64,000 nt of DNA from an uncultured Ulvibacter sp. (GTDB taxonomy: Bacteria > Bacteroidota > Bacteroidia > Flavobacteriales > Flavobacteriaceae): contig CAJXZB010000002.1 in the NCBI GenBank assembly GCA_913063405.1, positions 94,246 through 158,245 of the forward strand. The letters run 5' to 3'. The notes below the pieces were generated by a model. It worked only from the letters and a program-made list of their open reading frames with translations. It searched no databases and was not told the DNA's origin. This document shows positions 56,628 through 64,000 of this stretch, piece after piece (positions within the stretch are counted from its first letter, which is position 1; every line of letters begins with the position of its first letter). The translations under genes and the position numbers were made by a program.

Positions 56628-57719
56628 TTAATGTTCTTCTTCTAATGCCTGTCCAAAATACAATGCCGATAACATTGTAAATATGTAAGCCTGTATTGCA
56701 ACAACTAGTACCTCAATAACGCTAATAAAAACTACAAAGATTACGGAGCCAACTCCAACAAAGTAGTTTTTGAATATAAACGTTAATGAAATTAAACTAA
56801 GTACAATAATATGACCTGCGGTAATATTCGCAAACAAACGTATTGTTAATGCAATTGGCTTGATAAACATACCCATAAACTCAATAGGAGCTAAAAATAT
56901 CTTCATTGGCACCGGTAAACCCGGCATCCATAACATATGCTTCCAATAATATTTTTTACTGCTGAATAACGTAATTATAAAGGTAATAAGAGCCAACGTG
57001 ACTGTAAATGCAATATTCCCACTTAAGTTACTACTAAAAGGGAAAACTGGAATTAAACCGATTACGTTATTAATCCAAATAAAGAAAAATAGCGTTAACA
57101 AGAACGGCATATATTTTGCGTATTTTTTCTCGCCAATATTAGGAATTGCCACCTCATCCCGAATGAACAAAATAATTGGTTCCATAAACTTTGCGATACC
57201 TGAAGGAAGATTGTTATCCGACTTCTTATAAGATCTAGCTGTACTTAGGAAAATCAGCAAGATGATTGCCAATGACAAAAACATCGAAAACACGTTCTTT
57301 GTTATTGAAAAATCCATTGGTCGCCCTGCATTGGTCGCGTGATGCGCTTCGTCAAAAGTAGCGGTCCCAGCTCCTTGATCTAACTGATATATCTTTTCGT
57401 GAATATTTACAAATCTCTGTCCGTTTCTTTCAACAATTGTTTTTCCTTCAACATCGTGATGAAACTCGCTCGACATAAAAGTAACTAATCCATTGTCCGT
57501 CCATAAAATTACCGGAAGTGGAACTGAGAAATCACCAGCTACATGAAAACTATGACTGTCTGTGATGTGATGAAAGATAAGTTCTTTTGTATCGAAAGGT
57601 TGGTCTTCTTTTGAACCTTCAGAATCACCTTTGGAAGCTGCAAAAGTAGTAGTCGATACTAGAATAAAAAACACCCCAAATACGAGGCTCTTAAGAGTAG
57701 TAAAATAAGTCGTTTTCAA
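56628..57719 (-). CDS. atpB: ATP synthase F0 subunit a
   Basis: The 363-residue protein has the essential Arg in KPIALTIRLFANITAGHII and five to six membrane helices. A 130-residue N-terminal extension carries a signal-like helix (LVFGVFFILVSTTTFAASKG) and a hydrophilic part with TDSHSFHVAGDFSV. This extension is typical of Bacteroidota. It lies first among the core atp genes. A promoter core sits at 57751-57758. Confidence 0.96.
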   Translation of the reverse strand: MKTTYFTTLKSLVFGVFFILVSTTTFAASKGDSEGSKEDQPFDTKELIFHHITDSHSFHVAGDFSVPLPVILWTDNGLVTFMSSEFHHDVEGKTIVERNGQRFVNIHEKIYQLDQGAGTATFDEAHHATNAGRPMDFSITKNVFSMFLSLAIILLIFLSTARSYKKSDNNLPSGIAKFMEPIILFIRDEVAIPNIGEKKYAKYMPFLLTLFFFIWINNVIGLIPVFPFSSNLSGNIAFTVTLALITFIITLFSSKKYYWKHMLWMPGLPVPMKIFLAPIEFMGMFIKPIALTIRLFANITAGHIIVLSLISLTFIFKNYFVGVGSVIFVVFISVIEVLVVAIQAYIFTMLSALYFGQALEEEH

Positions 57720-57750
57720 TACAGTGGTTTTGCGTTCCTAAAATTTGGTG

Positions 57751-57758
57751 CAAATGTA
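57751..57758 (-). promoter_or_regulatory. Promoter core upstream of atpB
   Basis: The minus strand reads TACATTTG, an exact TAnnTTTG match, 31 bases before the atpB ATG. It suggests that the core atp genes have their own start in addition to readthrough from sprE. Confidence 0.5.
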
Positions 57759-57788
57759 TTAATAGTAAATGAATTAACAAATCAAAAA

Positions 57789-58184
57789 TTACTTTGTTTC
57801 TTGCTTTTTAAGAAATTTACTTATTGATACAATTTCGAATGCCAAGTAGAAGAAATATGGAATGAAAAAATTGAATGTCTCAACCTTCGGATTATCAGCT
57901 TTTCCAAAGAATAACGGCATTAAAAATACAATTGCCAAAACCATTTTCACAGAGGTTGAACCAAGGAAAATATTCAATACGTTTTCACTTCCATTAGACA
58001 CTTTATGGTTTATTAATAGAAAAACGACCAAAACTAGAACTCCATTGAAGGCATAAATGCTCCAAATTGGCAGGTAAAGTGTAATTTTTGAAAAGAAATT
58101 CAAAAATATATAATAGTGTACGCCACACAAAAGCGCTGTTAAACCCAAGAGTTTGATTATAAAATTTAGACCGTCTTTATTCAT
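57789..58184 (-). CDS. DUF6168-like membrane protein of the atp locus
   Basis: From the ATG at 58184 the product is 131 residues with four membrane helices (FIIKLLGLTALLCGVHYYIF, IWSIYAFNGVLVLVVFLLIN, MVLAIVFLMPLFFG, IPYFFYLAFEIVSI). It resembles the DUF6168 family often found before atpB in Flavobacteriia and perhaps plays an AtpI-like assembly role. The frame is open to 58214, with MLVPPKTKTP added, which is less likely. It overlaps the atpZ stop by 8 bases. Confidence 0.8.
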   Translation of the reverse strand: MNKDGLNFIIKLLGLTALLCGVHYYIFLNFFSKITLYLPIWSIYAFNGVLVLVVFLLINHKVSNGSENVLNIFLGSTSVKMVLAIVFLMPLFFGKADNPKVETFNFFIPYFFYLAFEIVSISKFLKKQETK

Positions 58185-58458
58185 TGGAGTTTTTGTCTTT
58201 GGGGGTACCAACACGACGAATTATATAAATCATCGCAATAATAACCGCTGAAAAGCTACAGATTATAGTCCAAAGTGAGTATTCATTGGGGAAAGCTTCA
58301 TCTAACTTCACGCCCCCAAAAGTCCCTAACACTATAATAGCAATCATTTGAAATGCAATTCCCGAAAAGCGGGCATAGGCATTAAGACGGTTGTTCCGTT
58401 TTGGGTTTTTGGATTCTTTGGGTTCTGTCAAAAGGATGGTTTTGAGATTTCTTATCAT
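58177..58458 (-). CDS. AtpZ/AtpI-family protein
   Basis: The 93-residue protein has two membrane helices (FQMIAIIVLGTFGGVKLDEA and TIICSFSAVIIAMIYII), the fold of AtpZ/AtpI proteins that help assemble the c ring or transport Mg2+/Ca2+. From ATG 58458 the gene overlaps bactofilin by 77 bases. A TTG at 58431 (giving TEPKESKNPKRNN) would shorten the overlap to 50 bases and looks equally good. Confidence 0.82.
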   Translation of the reverse strand: MIRNLKTILLTEPKESKNPKRNNRLNAYARFSGIAFQMIAIIVLGTFGGVKLDEAFPNEYSLWTIICSFSAVIIAMIYIIRRVGTPKDKNSNE

Positions 58459-58855
58459 TCTCGCCAGGGACTGCGGATTGTGCGCTTCCTATTTTCTTAG
58501 CCCCTTTCATAGAACAAGAAGCATTAAATGTTGCCCCAGGTTCTACAGCAAGCTTCCCTGCCACTACGTCGCCTTCAATATGTGCTGTAGCACGAAGACT
58601 CAAGGTTCCAGAAACATCTAGATTTCCTTCAAACTTCCCTTCAATATCAGCATTTTCACAAGTGAGGGTCCCTTTAATAAAACCAGCCTTTCCAATGACG
58701 ACTTTTGAGGGTGTGCTTACATTTCCTTCAATATTCCCATCAATCCTGAAAAATCCTTTAGAATGGATATCTCCTTTAATGTTCGTTCCTTCATTAACTC
58801 GGTTTTGCCCAGTTCCAGGCTCCACAATACTCTTCTCTTTTTTTTCTGAAAACAT
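58382..58855 (-). CDS. Bactofilin (polymer-forming cytoskeletal protein)
   Basis: The 157-residue protein has a central bactofilin domain of about 95 residues built from beta-helix repeats (IKGDIHSKGFFRIDGNIEGN, VSTPSKVVIGKAGFIKGTLT, DIEGKFEGNLDVSGTLSLRA). Short disordered tails flank it. Bactofilins form membrane-linked filaments that position other proteins. It lies 33 bases after sprE and overlaps atpZ. Confidence 0.93.
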   Translation of the reverse strand: MFSEKKEKSIVEPGTGQNRVNEGTNIKGDIHSKGFFRIDGNIEGNVSTPSKVVIGKAGFIKGTLTCENADIEGKFEGNLDVSGTLSLRATAHIEGDVVAGKLAVEPGATFNASCSMKGAKKIGSAQSAVPGENDKKSQNHPFDRTQRIQKPKTEQPS

Positions 58856-58888
58856 AGTCGATTGTTTTAGGGGTTACTATTTTTCGTT

Positions 58889-61420
58889 CTATTCTAGACC
58901 TATATCTAGGTATTCCGCAAGGTTTTTATGAATTTGAATTGTTTTATAATTTGGTGTTGAAATCTCAAAATGTCCTTTTGAAATTCTATAATCTTTATGC
59001 TCTCTCAATACGTCTCCAAAGCGGCGCCCGCCTTCCTTGGTGTTAAACCCATGAGCTACAACAAAAATCTCTCCTGGGACATAATAGTCAATAGAAGTGC
59101 TGTTCTTAAAGTAATTGAAAAAAGTAATTGCTTTGTCCAATTGCTCCTGCAATAGCACTGCCGATTGTCTTTCCGAAGCATTAAACTGATACACCACTTT
59201 AAAGCTTGTACTCTCCTCGTCATTTACAAATTCCTTTTTCGATAAGGCTGGAAGTATTGTTGTATAGATCTCTTGTGCCTGCTTTCCTTCTTCAACATTA
59301 GGATAATTAAGAGATACATAGTTAAGAGCTTTCTTATACGCTTCAAATCCATCTTGACGGCCCAAAGCAGTTGCCTTTAGTAATTCCAACTTTGGCACAA
59401 TATTGTTTCCGTTATAAATGGTTATGTATTCATCGCATTTATTAATTACCTGCTGATAATTTGATGCTTCAAACTCTTTGTAAAGCTCCTTGTATTTAAA
59501 TTCTGGGCTGGACTCATCTGTAGATAACGCGGAATTCGGATTCCGAAGAATTTCAGCATAACGAGAATCTGCGTGATTATTTATAATGTCATTCTTATAC
59601 GTATTAGCCGAAGCGGTATTCTCCATCTGCTCGTAAATCTTAAACAGATTGTACTTTGCGGGAAGAATTAAACGCTCTTCAGGATTATACGTAAGCAAGG
59701 TCTCCAAACGATCTGCAGCTAGAGGGTACTCCTTAAACTTCTCTTTATAGATCAACCCTAACTGATAATATGCAAAGTTTCGGTCGGTAGTAAGTGTGTC
59801 AATAGCACCCTGCGTTTTAGGAATACGTTCCAAATACGTTTTGGGATCGAAAGAGTCATTTTCGGTAATAGAAATAACCGGACCTCCCTCTGTATCACTA
59901 ATACTTTCTAGCTTCACTTTTCTTGCAGAGCGTCTCCAATTATCTTCCAGTCTACGCTCTCCCCATATTTTTCTAAATTCCTGTTGGCCATAGGCAACTG
60001 TGCTTGAATTATAGAAATAAAACTTTCCACCACTTGGAGCCGCTTTGGTGCCTTTCTTATAAAACTCATTATTGGAAATTGAAATATCTCCCTTGGCACT
60101 TTCAATTGAATCTTTAATTGCCTTTGCCTTTAGTTTATCTGTATAGTCTGTAAAAAAAGCCAATTGTTCTGCCTCTGTCATTGCGGTAATTCGTAAGATA
60201 CTATCATTTAAGGTTGCGATATCTTCGTACTTAATAACATCATCCAGATTCTCACGCTTCTTTTTAATACGTCTCCAACGGCGTGATTTTTCCTCAAGAT
60301 TAGTTAGTGTACTGTCGTAATAATTTCCAGCAATCTTGTAGTTGGCTCTATCGAAGTTAATTTCGGCTAGGGTCTGATAATTTATAGCCTGCAATATTCT
60401 ATCGTCCCTAAACGCACGAATCGATTTGTTATAGTAAATAACAGAAGTGTCAATATTTGCAGTAGTTCTGTAATACTCTCCTATCTGATTGTAAATCTTA
60501 TCCAAAAACGGACGGTTCTCACGATTCTCTTCCAATTCCTGAAGCAGCTCTAATAGCGCTGTACGATCTTCGTTATCGTAATCGAAATTTTTCGCCTTTT
60601 CAATGTAGGCATTGATCATATAAACACGTGGCGACCTTCGGTTCAAATCGATCACCTCATCAAAAGCAAGATTTGCGCTGTCTCTCTCTTCCAATTTATT
60701 GTACAGCTGCCCTTTTATATATGCATAGCGTCCTCTTAATTCATTATTTTTGGTGTTTTCTGAAGCCAACTTCATATAAGGCAACGCCTGCGGAATAGAA
60801 TCTAAATTAATATAGGCTTGAGCCATCATTGCCGAAGCATCTGCCAAGACATCATCCTCCAACTCTATAGTTTCAAACATTTCCTTCAGATTTTCAAGAG
60901 CATACTCTTCGTTCTCAAGTCTAATGTTTGTTTTTGCCTTCCAGATTTTCGCATCGTTGATACTATTGCTGGTTGGATACCTGTCTAGAATAAAGTTAAA
61001 AGCATCCAATGCAGGAATAAAACGCATATCGTAGTAACGTGATTTTCCCAAGAGCATATATGCCTCATCTATTTGTGGGTTGTATTCTTTACCGTCTATA
61101 TAAATAGAATGCTTTTGAATGGCCTTAACCGCTTTTTCTTCTGAACGATTAAAGTCACCATCTTTAGACTGACCTGGGAGTACATTACTCTCTGCTAACT
61201 CGATGCGTTCCACAGGAAGAATATCCCAGAAATTATCACGATAAGAGCGAGATAAATCCTCTTTTCCTTGGTCGTAAGCAACGCCTCCGTTATAGAGTGC
61301 ATTATACTTTGCAGTAACCGAATGACCTGCTCTATTTAAAAAAGTGTTTTTTTTCCGCCCACAAGCCGCAAGAAGCAGGATTGACAAGAGAACTAGTGTA
61401 ATTTTATGTATGCCCTTCAA
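58889..61420 (-). CDS. sprE: Type IX secretion/gliding lipoprotein SprE (PorW)
   Basis: SprE/PorW is needed for type IX secretion and gliding in Flavobacterium and Porphyromonas. The 843-residue protein has a lipoprotein signal (LVLLSILLLAAC, Cys20) and the conserved start NTFLNRAGHSVTAKYNALYN. Many TPR-like helix pairs follow to about residue 680 (AYMLLGKSRYYDMRFIPALD, DASAMMAQAYINLDSIPQAL). The C-terminal part has EIFVVAHGFNTKEGGRRFGD. It heads the leftward block that continues into bactofilin and the atp genes. It fits with the two T9SS cargo proteases in this window. Confidence 0.93.
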   Translation of the reverse strand: MKGIHKITLVLLSILLLAACGRKKNTFLNRAGHSVTAKYNALYNGGVAYDQGKEDLSRSYRDNFWDILPVERIELAESNVLPGQSKDGDFNRSEEKAVKAIQKHSIYIDGKEYNPQIDEAYMLLGKSRYYDMRFIPALDAFNFILDRYPTSNSINDAKIWKAKTNIRLENEEYALENLKEMFETIELEDDVLADASAMMAQAYINLDSIPQALPYMKLASENTKNNELRGRYAYIKGQLYNKLEERDSANLAFDEVIDLNRRSPRVYMINAYIEKAKNFDYDNEDRTALLELLQELEENRENRPFLDKIYNQIGEYYRTTANIDTSVIYYNKSIRAFRDDRILQAINYQTLAEINFDRANYKIAGNYYDSTLTNLEEKSRRWRRIKKKRENLDDVIKYEDIATLNDSILRITAMTEAEQLAFFTDYTDKLKAKAIKDSIESAKGDISISNNEFYKKGTKAAPSGGKFYFYNSSTVAYGQQEFRKIWGERRLEDNWRRSARKVKLESISDTEGGPVISITENDSFDPKTYLERIPKTQGAIDTLTTDRNFAYYQLGLIYKEKFKEYPLAADRLETLLTYNPEERLILPAKYNLFKIYEQMENTASANTYKNDIINNHADSRYAEILRNPNSALSTDESSPEFKYKELYKEFEASNYQQVINKCDEYITIYNGNNIVPKLELLKATALGRQDGFEAYKKALNYVSLNYPNVEEGKQAQEIYTTILPALSKKEFVNDEESTSFKVVYQFNASERQSAVLLQEQLDKAITFFNYFKNSTSIDYYVPGEIFVVAHGFNTKEGGRRFGDVLREHKDYRISKGHFEISTPNYKTIQIHKNLAEYLDIGLE

Positions 61421-61576
61421 AATTCTTTTAATTTATATGATATACTAACTTAAAAGCTTTGCTTTTAGTATATAAACCGCCACATTAGAACGGTAAAAAT
61501 ACACTTCTTTTTAATATCTCACTTGATAATGTTTCAAAAATTGAATAGGATTGAAGACCATATTAGTTTGTAAACC

Positions 61577-61584
61577 TAAATTTG
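61577..61584 (+). promoter_or_regulatory. Promoter core of the reductase gene
   Basis: TAAATTTG matches TAnnTTTG exactly. TTG at 61551-61553 lies 23 bases upstream, near the accepted limit for a -33 element. The core ends 27 bases before the TTG start. Confidence 0.5.
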
Positions 61585-61611
61585 GTTGTATTTTTACAAA
61601 AAAGTTAAGCT

Positions 61612-62661
61612 TTGAACACCTTTCATTCATTAGTCATTTCAGAAGTAAAGCAAGAAACCCCAAATGCAGTTTCTATCACTTTTCAAATTCCGGTAGATCT
61701 AAAAGAGAAGTTCTCTTTTCAAGCTGGACAATACATCACTATAAAACATCTTGTAGACGAAACCGAAATCCGTAGAGCCTATTCCATTTGTAGTGCTCCC
61801 AAAAGTGGATTGCTAACTATTGGTGTGAAAAAGGTTGATCGCGGGCGTTTTTCTGTTTTTGCCAATACCCAATTAAAAGCTGGAGATACGGTAGAGGTAA
61901 TGGTGCCAGGAGGGAAGTTTATCTTAGCTCCAGATGCTAAAAATGCTAAAAATTATGCAGCTTTTGTTGCAGGTAGTGGAATTACTCCTGTGCTTTCTAT
62001 TATCCAAACTGCTTTGGAAGAAGAACCAAATAGTACGTTCTCATTGATCTACGGAAATCAATCTCGAGCCGAAACCATGTTTGCTACGGAACTAGAAAAA
62101 TTACAGGAAACCTATCCTAACCGTTTGGTAATACAATTTGTGTACAGTAGAGAAAATATAGAAGATGCGCTCTTGGGAAGGATTGATCGCGCAAACACCA
62201 ATTTTGTTCTGAAAAACAAGTTCAAAGATGTTCCCTTTGATGACTTCTATCTATGTGGTCCCGAAACCATGATCGATATTGTTTCTTCGGTTTTAAAAGC
62301 GCAACATATAAATACCAAGCGAGTCCATTTTGAGCTGTTCACTACTGCCGAAGGTGATTTACTCGTAGAGTCACACGATGGAACTACAAAAATCACTATG
62401 ACCCTCGACGATGAGGTGGAGACTTTTACCATGCCACAAAACAAATCCATTTTGGACGTCGCTTTGGAGAATGATCTAGATGCTCCCTACTCTTGCCAAG
62501 GAGGTATTTGCAGTACCTGTATTGCAAGAGTAAAAGAAGGGAAAGCGGAAATGCGTAAAAACCAAATCCTCACAGATGGAGAAATTGCAGAAGGCCTTAT
62601 TCTTACTTGCCAGGCACATCCTACCACACCAACCTTGGAGGTGGACTATGATGATGTGTAG
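61612..62661 (+). CDS. Ferredoxin--NAD(P)H reductase with C-terminal 2Fe-2S domain (PaaE-like)
   Basis: The 349-residue protein has a ferredoxin-reductase FAD domain (RAYSICSAPKSG is the FAD motif) and an NAD(P) domain (FVAGSGITPVLSIIQTALEE, DDFYLCGPETMIDIV). A plant-type ferredoxin domain follows with CQGGICSTCIARV and a fourth Cys in ILTCQAHP. This order matches PaaE and related oxygenase reductases. The start is TTG 61612, as no ATG fits before FHSLVISEVKQETPNAV. No oxygenase genes lie nearby, so the partner is unknown. Confidence 0.93.
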   Translation: MNTFHSLVISEVKQETPNAVSITFQIPVDLKEKFSFQAGQYITIKHLVDETEIRRAYSICSAPKSGLLTIGVKKVDRGRFSVFANTQLKAGDTVEVMVPGGKFILAPDAKNAKNYAAFVAGSGITPVLSIIQTALEEEPNSTFSLIYGNQSRAETMFATELEKLQETYPNRLVIQFVYSRENIEDALLGRIDRANTNFVLKNKFKDVPFDDFYLCGPETMIDIVSSVLKAQHINTKRVHFELFTTAEGDLLVESHDGTTKITMTLDDEVETFTMPQNKSILDVALENDLDAPYSCQGGICSTCIARVKEGKAEMRKNQILTDGEIAEGLILTCQAHPTTPTLEVDYDDV

Positions 62662-62756
62662 ACTCTAAATTACTTTATTTTTTGCCTTGTTGCTATAATT
62701 ACGGTTTAACGTAATGGTACTATAAAAAGTTTGGTTACCTTGTACCCTCAAGTAGG

Positions 62757-62783
62757 TGCCTGTTTCTTAGGCATTTATTTCTT
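62757..62783 (+). terminator. Weak hairpin behind the reductase gene
   Basis: TGCCT (62757-62761) pairs with AGGCA (62769-62773), followed by TTTATTT. The stem is only five pairs, so the call is weak. Confidence 0.35.
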
Positions 62784-62840
62784 ATCAATAAGAACTCCCT
62801 AGTTATTTAAAGCATTATATCGAATCCTAGAGTTTCTAAT

Positions 62841-63179
62841 ATGATTGTTTCCAAATATGACAGTGGGGATTATTTTAAGTTTTTAGTTCGTCACGAATTC
62901 GGGCATTCTTTTGGGAATATGGATGATGAGTATGAGGATTCCTTAACTAATTGTGCAATACACCACTACGAACCATGGTATTTGCCCCCAACACCTAAAC
63001 GAAACCTATCTACATTTGATCCAGGTGGATGGTTTAAAGGAGGGAAATATGTTCCAACAGGTTACTGGAGACAATGGAAAAATTCAATCATGAGAGATGA
63101 TTATTTTACAACTACGTTTTCCCCTAGACAAGGATCCATTGTTAAAAGAAGGTTAGCAAGAGCAATTGCTTGTCCTTAA
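62841..63179 (+). pseudogene. C-terminal remnant of an M64-type (IgA peptidase-like) metallopeptidase
   Basis: The 112-residue reading frame carries HEFGHSFGNMDDEY (residues 18-31), the zinc signature of M64 peptidases (His18, Glu19, His22, Asp28). The block GWFKGGKYVPTGYWRQW and NSIMRDDYF match the family's end. A full M64 enzyme is much longer and secreted, but here there is no signal peptide or N-terminal domain; in the same frame a stop lies about 30 bases upstream. It is therefore best seen as a 5'-truncated remnant, though a short functional protein cannot be excluded. A strong terminator follows. Confidence 0.65.
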
Positions 63180-63218
63180 TTATAAATAAATTCGTCAAAA
63201 ATTCCAAAAAACAATTTA

Positions 63219-63243
63219 CGCTCCTGCTTCGGCGGGAGTTTTT
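63219..63243 (+). terminator. Rho-independent terminator with UUCG tetraloop
   Basis: CTCCTGC and GCGGGAG (one G-T pair) form a seven-pair stem around TTCG, followed by TTTTTG. It lies 41 bases after the M64 remnant and shows that this was once, or still is, a transcribed gene. Confidence 0.88.
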
Positions 63244-63447
63244 GTTTAATTACAATTTTTGTGTGTCATATTTATCGATTTATGATACGCTAACCGTTTT
63301 ATGCTCCATCTGTGAGATACAAAATATCTACGGTTTTCTTCCCATTTATTTCGTTAAAAATACTATAGAATAAAGGGTGTTTTTCACCTTTTATTTGTAT
63401 CGAACCATTGTTAATTTGTACTTATAAACTTTTAAATACTTATTATT

Positions 63448-63775
63448 ATGAAACTATTTTTACTATTATTCTTATTTCTTCTTTTTTATTAAGTTGTAAC
63501 TCATACAAAAACGCTACTAATGTTATAAAAAACATATAGAAAAAGAAAAACCCTCATTAGTTGGAAAAAATTATTCTTTAAAAACTTTTTATCAAAAAAA
63601 GGACAATAATGATGGTCCTACATCATGTGTTTGTGAACTTTCTGCATGTAGAGTAGGAAAAGATGGAAAACCTTTCGATTGTACAACTCCTATAAACCCT
63701 GCTTGCTGCAACAAAACAACTAATTCAGGTTTCCAAGGGGTGGATTTTATTATGGAATTCAGACTTAAACAATAG
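63448..63775 (+). pseudogene. Frameshifted Cys-rich lipoprotein gene
   Basis: ATG 63448 opens MKLFLLLFLFLLFY, then meets a stop at 63490. One missing T in the run before it would give a lipoprotein signal ending LLSC and NSYKNATNVIKN. A second shift near 63537 (an extra AT or one lost base) would continue as EKEKPSLVGKNYSLKTFYQK and end at 63775. The mature part has eight Cys in 40 residues (SCVCELSACRVGKDGKPFDC and NPACCNK). I do not recognise the family. Confidence 0.6.
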
Positions 63776-63854
63776 TTTCGTTGTTTATTTGCTATAATGG
63801 TTAAGACTCTGTTATCTCCTGTTTTAAAAATCCATGTTTTCTCCATGGCTACTG

Positions 63855-64000
63855 TTAAAAGTTCATATTTGCTGGGTCACGTTTAACTAAATGACCGCAC
63901 CCGTTTTCAAAAGTGCATCCATGATCACGACACGCATCGTGTCCATCACATTGAGAACATTCTTCAAATTGTAATTCTCTTTCTTCCCAACCTTCAAAAT
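63855..64000 (-). CDS. Cys-rich protein, C-terminal part (cut by window edge)
   Basis: Read leftward from the right edge, 47 codons end at TAA 63855-63857. The residues include ECSQCDGHDACRDHGCTFEN and GCGHLVKRDPANMNF, with five Cys and four His in a spacing that could bind metal. The start is outside the window. I do not recognise it. The frame is open with no stop, but at this length the call remains tentative. Confidence 0.5.
   Translation of the reverse strand, partial: FEGWEERELQFEECSQCDGHDACRDHGCTFENGCGHLVKRDPANMNF

Noticed and set aside
61437..61475. AT-rich hairpin between sprE and the reductase gene as a terminator or riboswitch
   Set aside because: The arms pair only with a bulge, both flanking genes diverge from here, and no known riboswitch core is seen.
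63592..63846. Leftward 84-codon open frame over the Cys-rich lipoprotein region
   Set aside because: It lies opposite the Cys-rich coding pattern, has no family signal, and the rightward reading looks far more protein-like.
1..64000. tRNA, rRNA, CRISPR arrays, prophage or insertion sequences
   Set aside because: I saw no cloverleaf sequences, no regularly spaced repeats, and no transposase, integrase or phage structural genes.

Overview
The window reads as a chromosomal segment of a member of the Flavobacteriaceae (Bacteroidota), probably a marine lineage. The DNA is AT-rich and the genes lack strong Shine-Dalgarno sites. Many starts are preceded by the Bacteroidota promoter core TAnnTTTG. 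The gene content is typical of the family: type IX secretion (T9SS) cargo with C-terminal sorting domains, gliding genes (GldH, SprE/PorW), RicT, an ECF-type sigma factor with an outer-membrane barrel partner, and an ATP synthase operon without atpD/atpC. No rRNA, tRNA, CRISPR array, prophage or insertion sequence was seen.

Layout. Positions 1-13.2 kb form a heme locus: hemJ (cut by the left edge), a MATE exporter, hemH, an AraC regulator, then a tightly coupled operon hemA-hemC-hemD-hemE-DUF6973-EI24-GNAT-hemF-DUF4421-hemB. The hemA/araC intergenic region carries two palindromes and a promoter core. Positions 13.2-17.3 kb hold DinB, a CNNM/CBS membrane protein, Ogt, a serine hydrolase and a 3'-5' exonuclease, ended by a strong terminator. 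Positions 17.3-30.5 kb hold a large secreted M4 metalloprotease, an ABC ATPase, the CoA-transferase pair scoAB with a decayed gene behind it, PBP1A, GldH, RicT and TrhO. Positions 31-39.8 kb hold recA, a sigma factor and its barrel partner, PlsC, TrpS, an unrecognised membrane protein, DprA, an HU/SPOR protein and a thioesterase.

Positions 39.9-45.5 kb hold an intact S8 protease followed by a tandem, decayed copy that has lost its whole catalytic domain. Between the two lies a remnant of the 3' end of the neighbouring envC gene, which records how the duplication arose. Positions 45.5-52.6 kb hold envelope genes: EnvC-type M23, DUF4292, a TPR protein, a nucleotidyltransferase, dUTPase, a flippase and a lipoprotein. 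Positions 52.7-61.4 kb form one leftward block: sprE/porW, bactofilin, atpZ, DUF6168, atpB-E-F-H-A-G. The last 2.5 kb hold a ferredoxin-type reductase and a stretch of remnants: an M64 peptidase C-terminal piece, a frameshifted Cys-rich lipoprotein and a partial Cys-rich protein.

No clearly new multi-gene system was found. The most useful leads are the decayed S8 duplication, the paired palindromes overlapping the recA promoter, the Fur/PerR-like box before hemA, the perfect hairpin between atpE and atpF, and several probably leaderless promoters.
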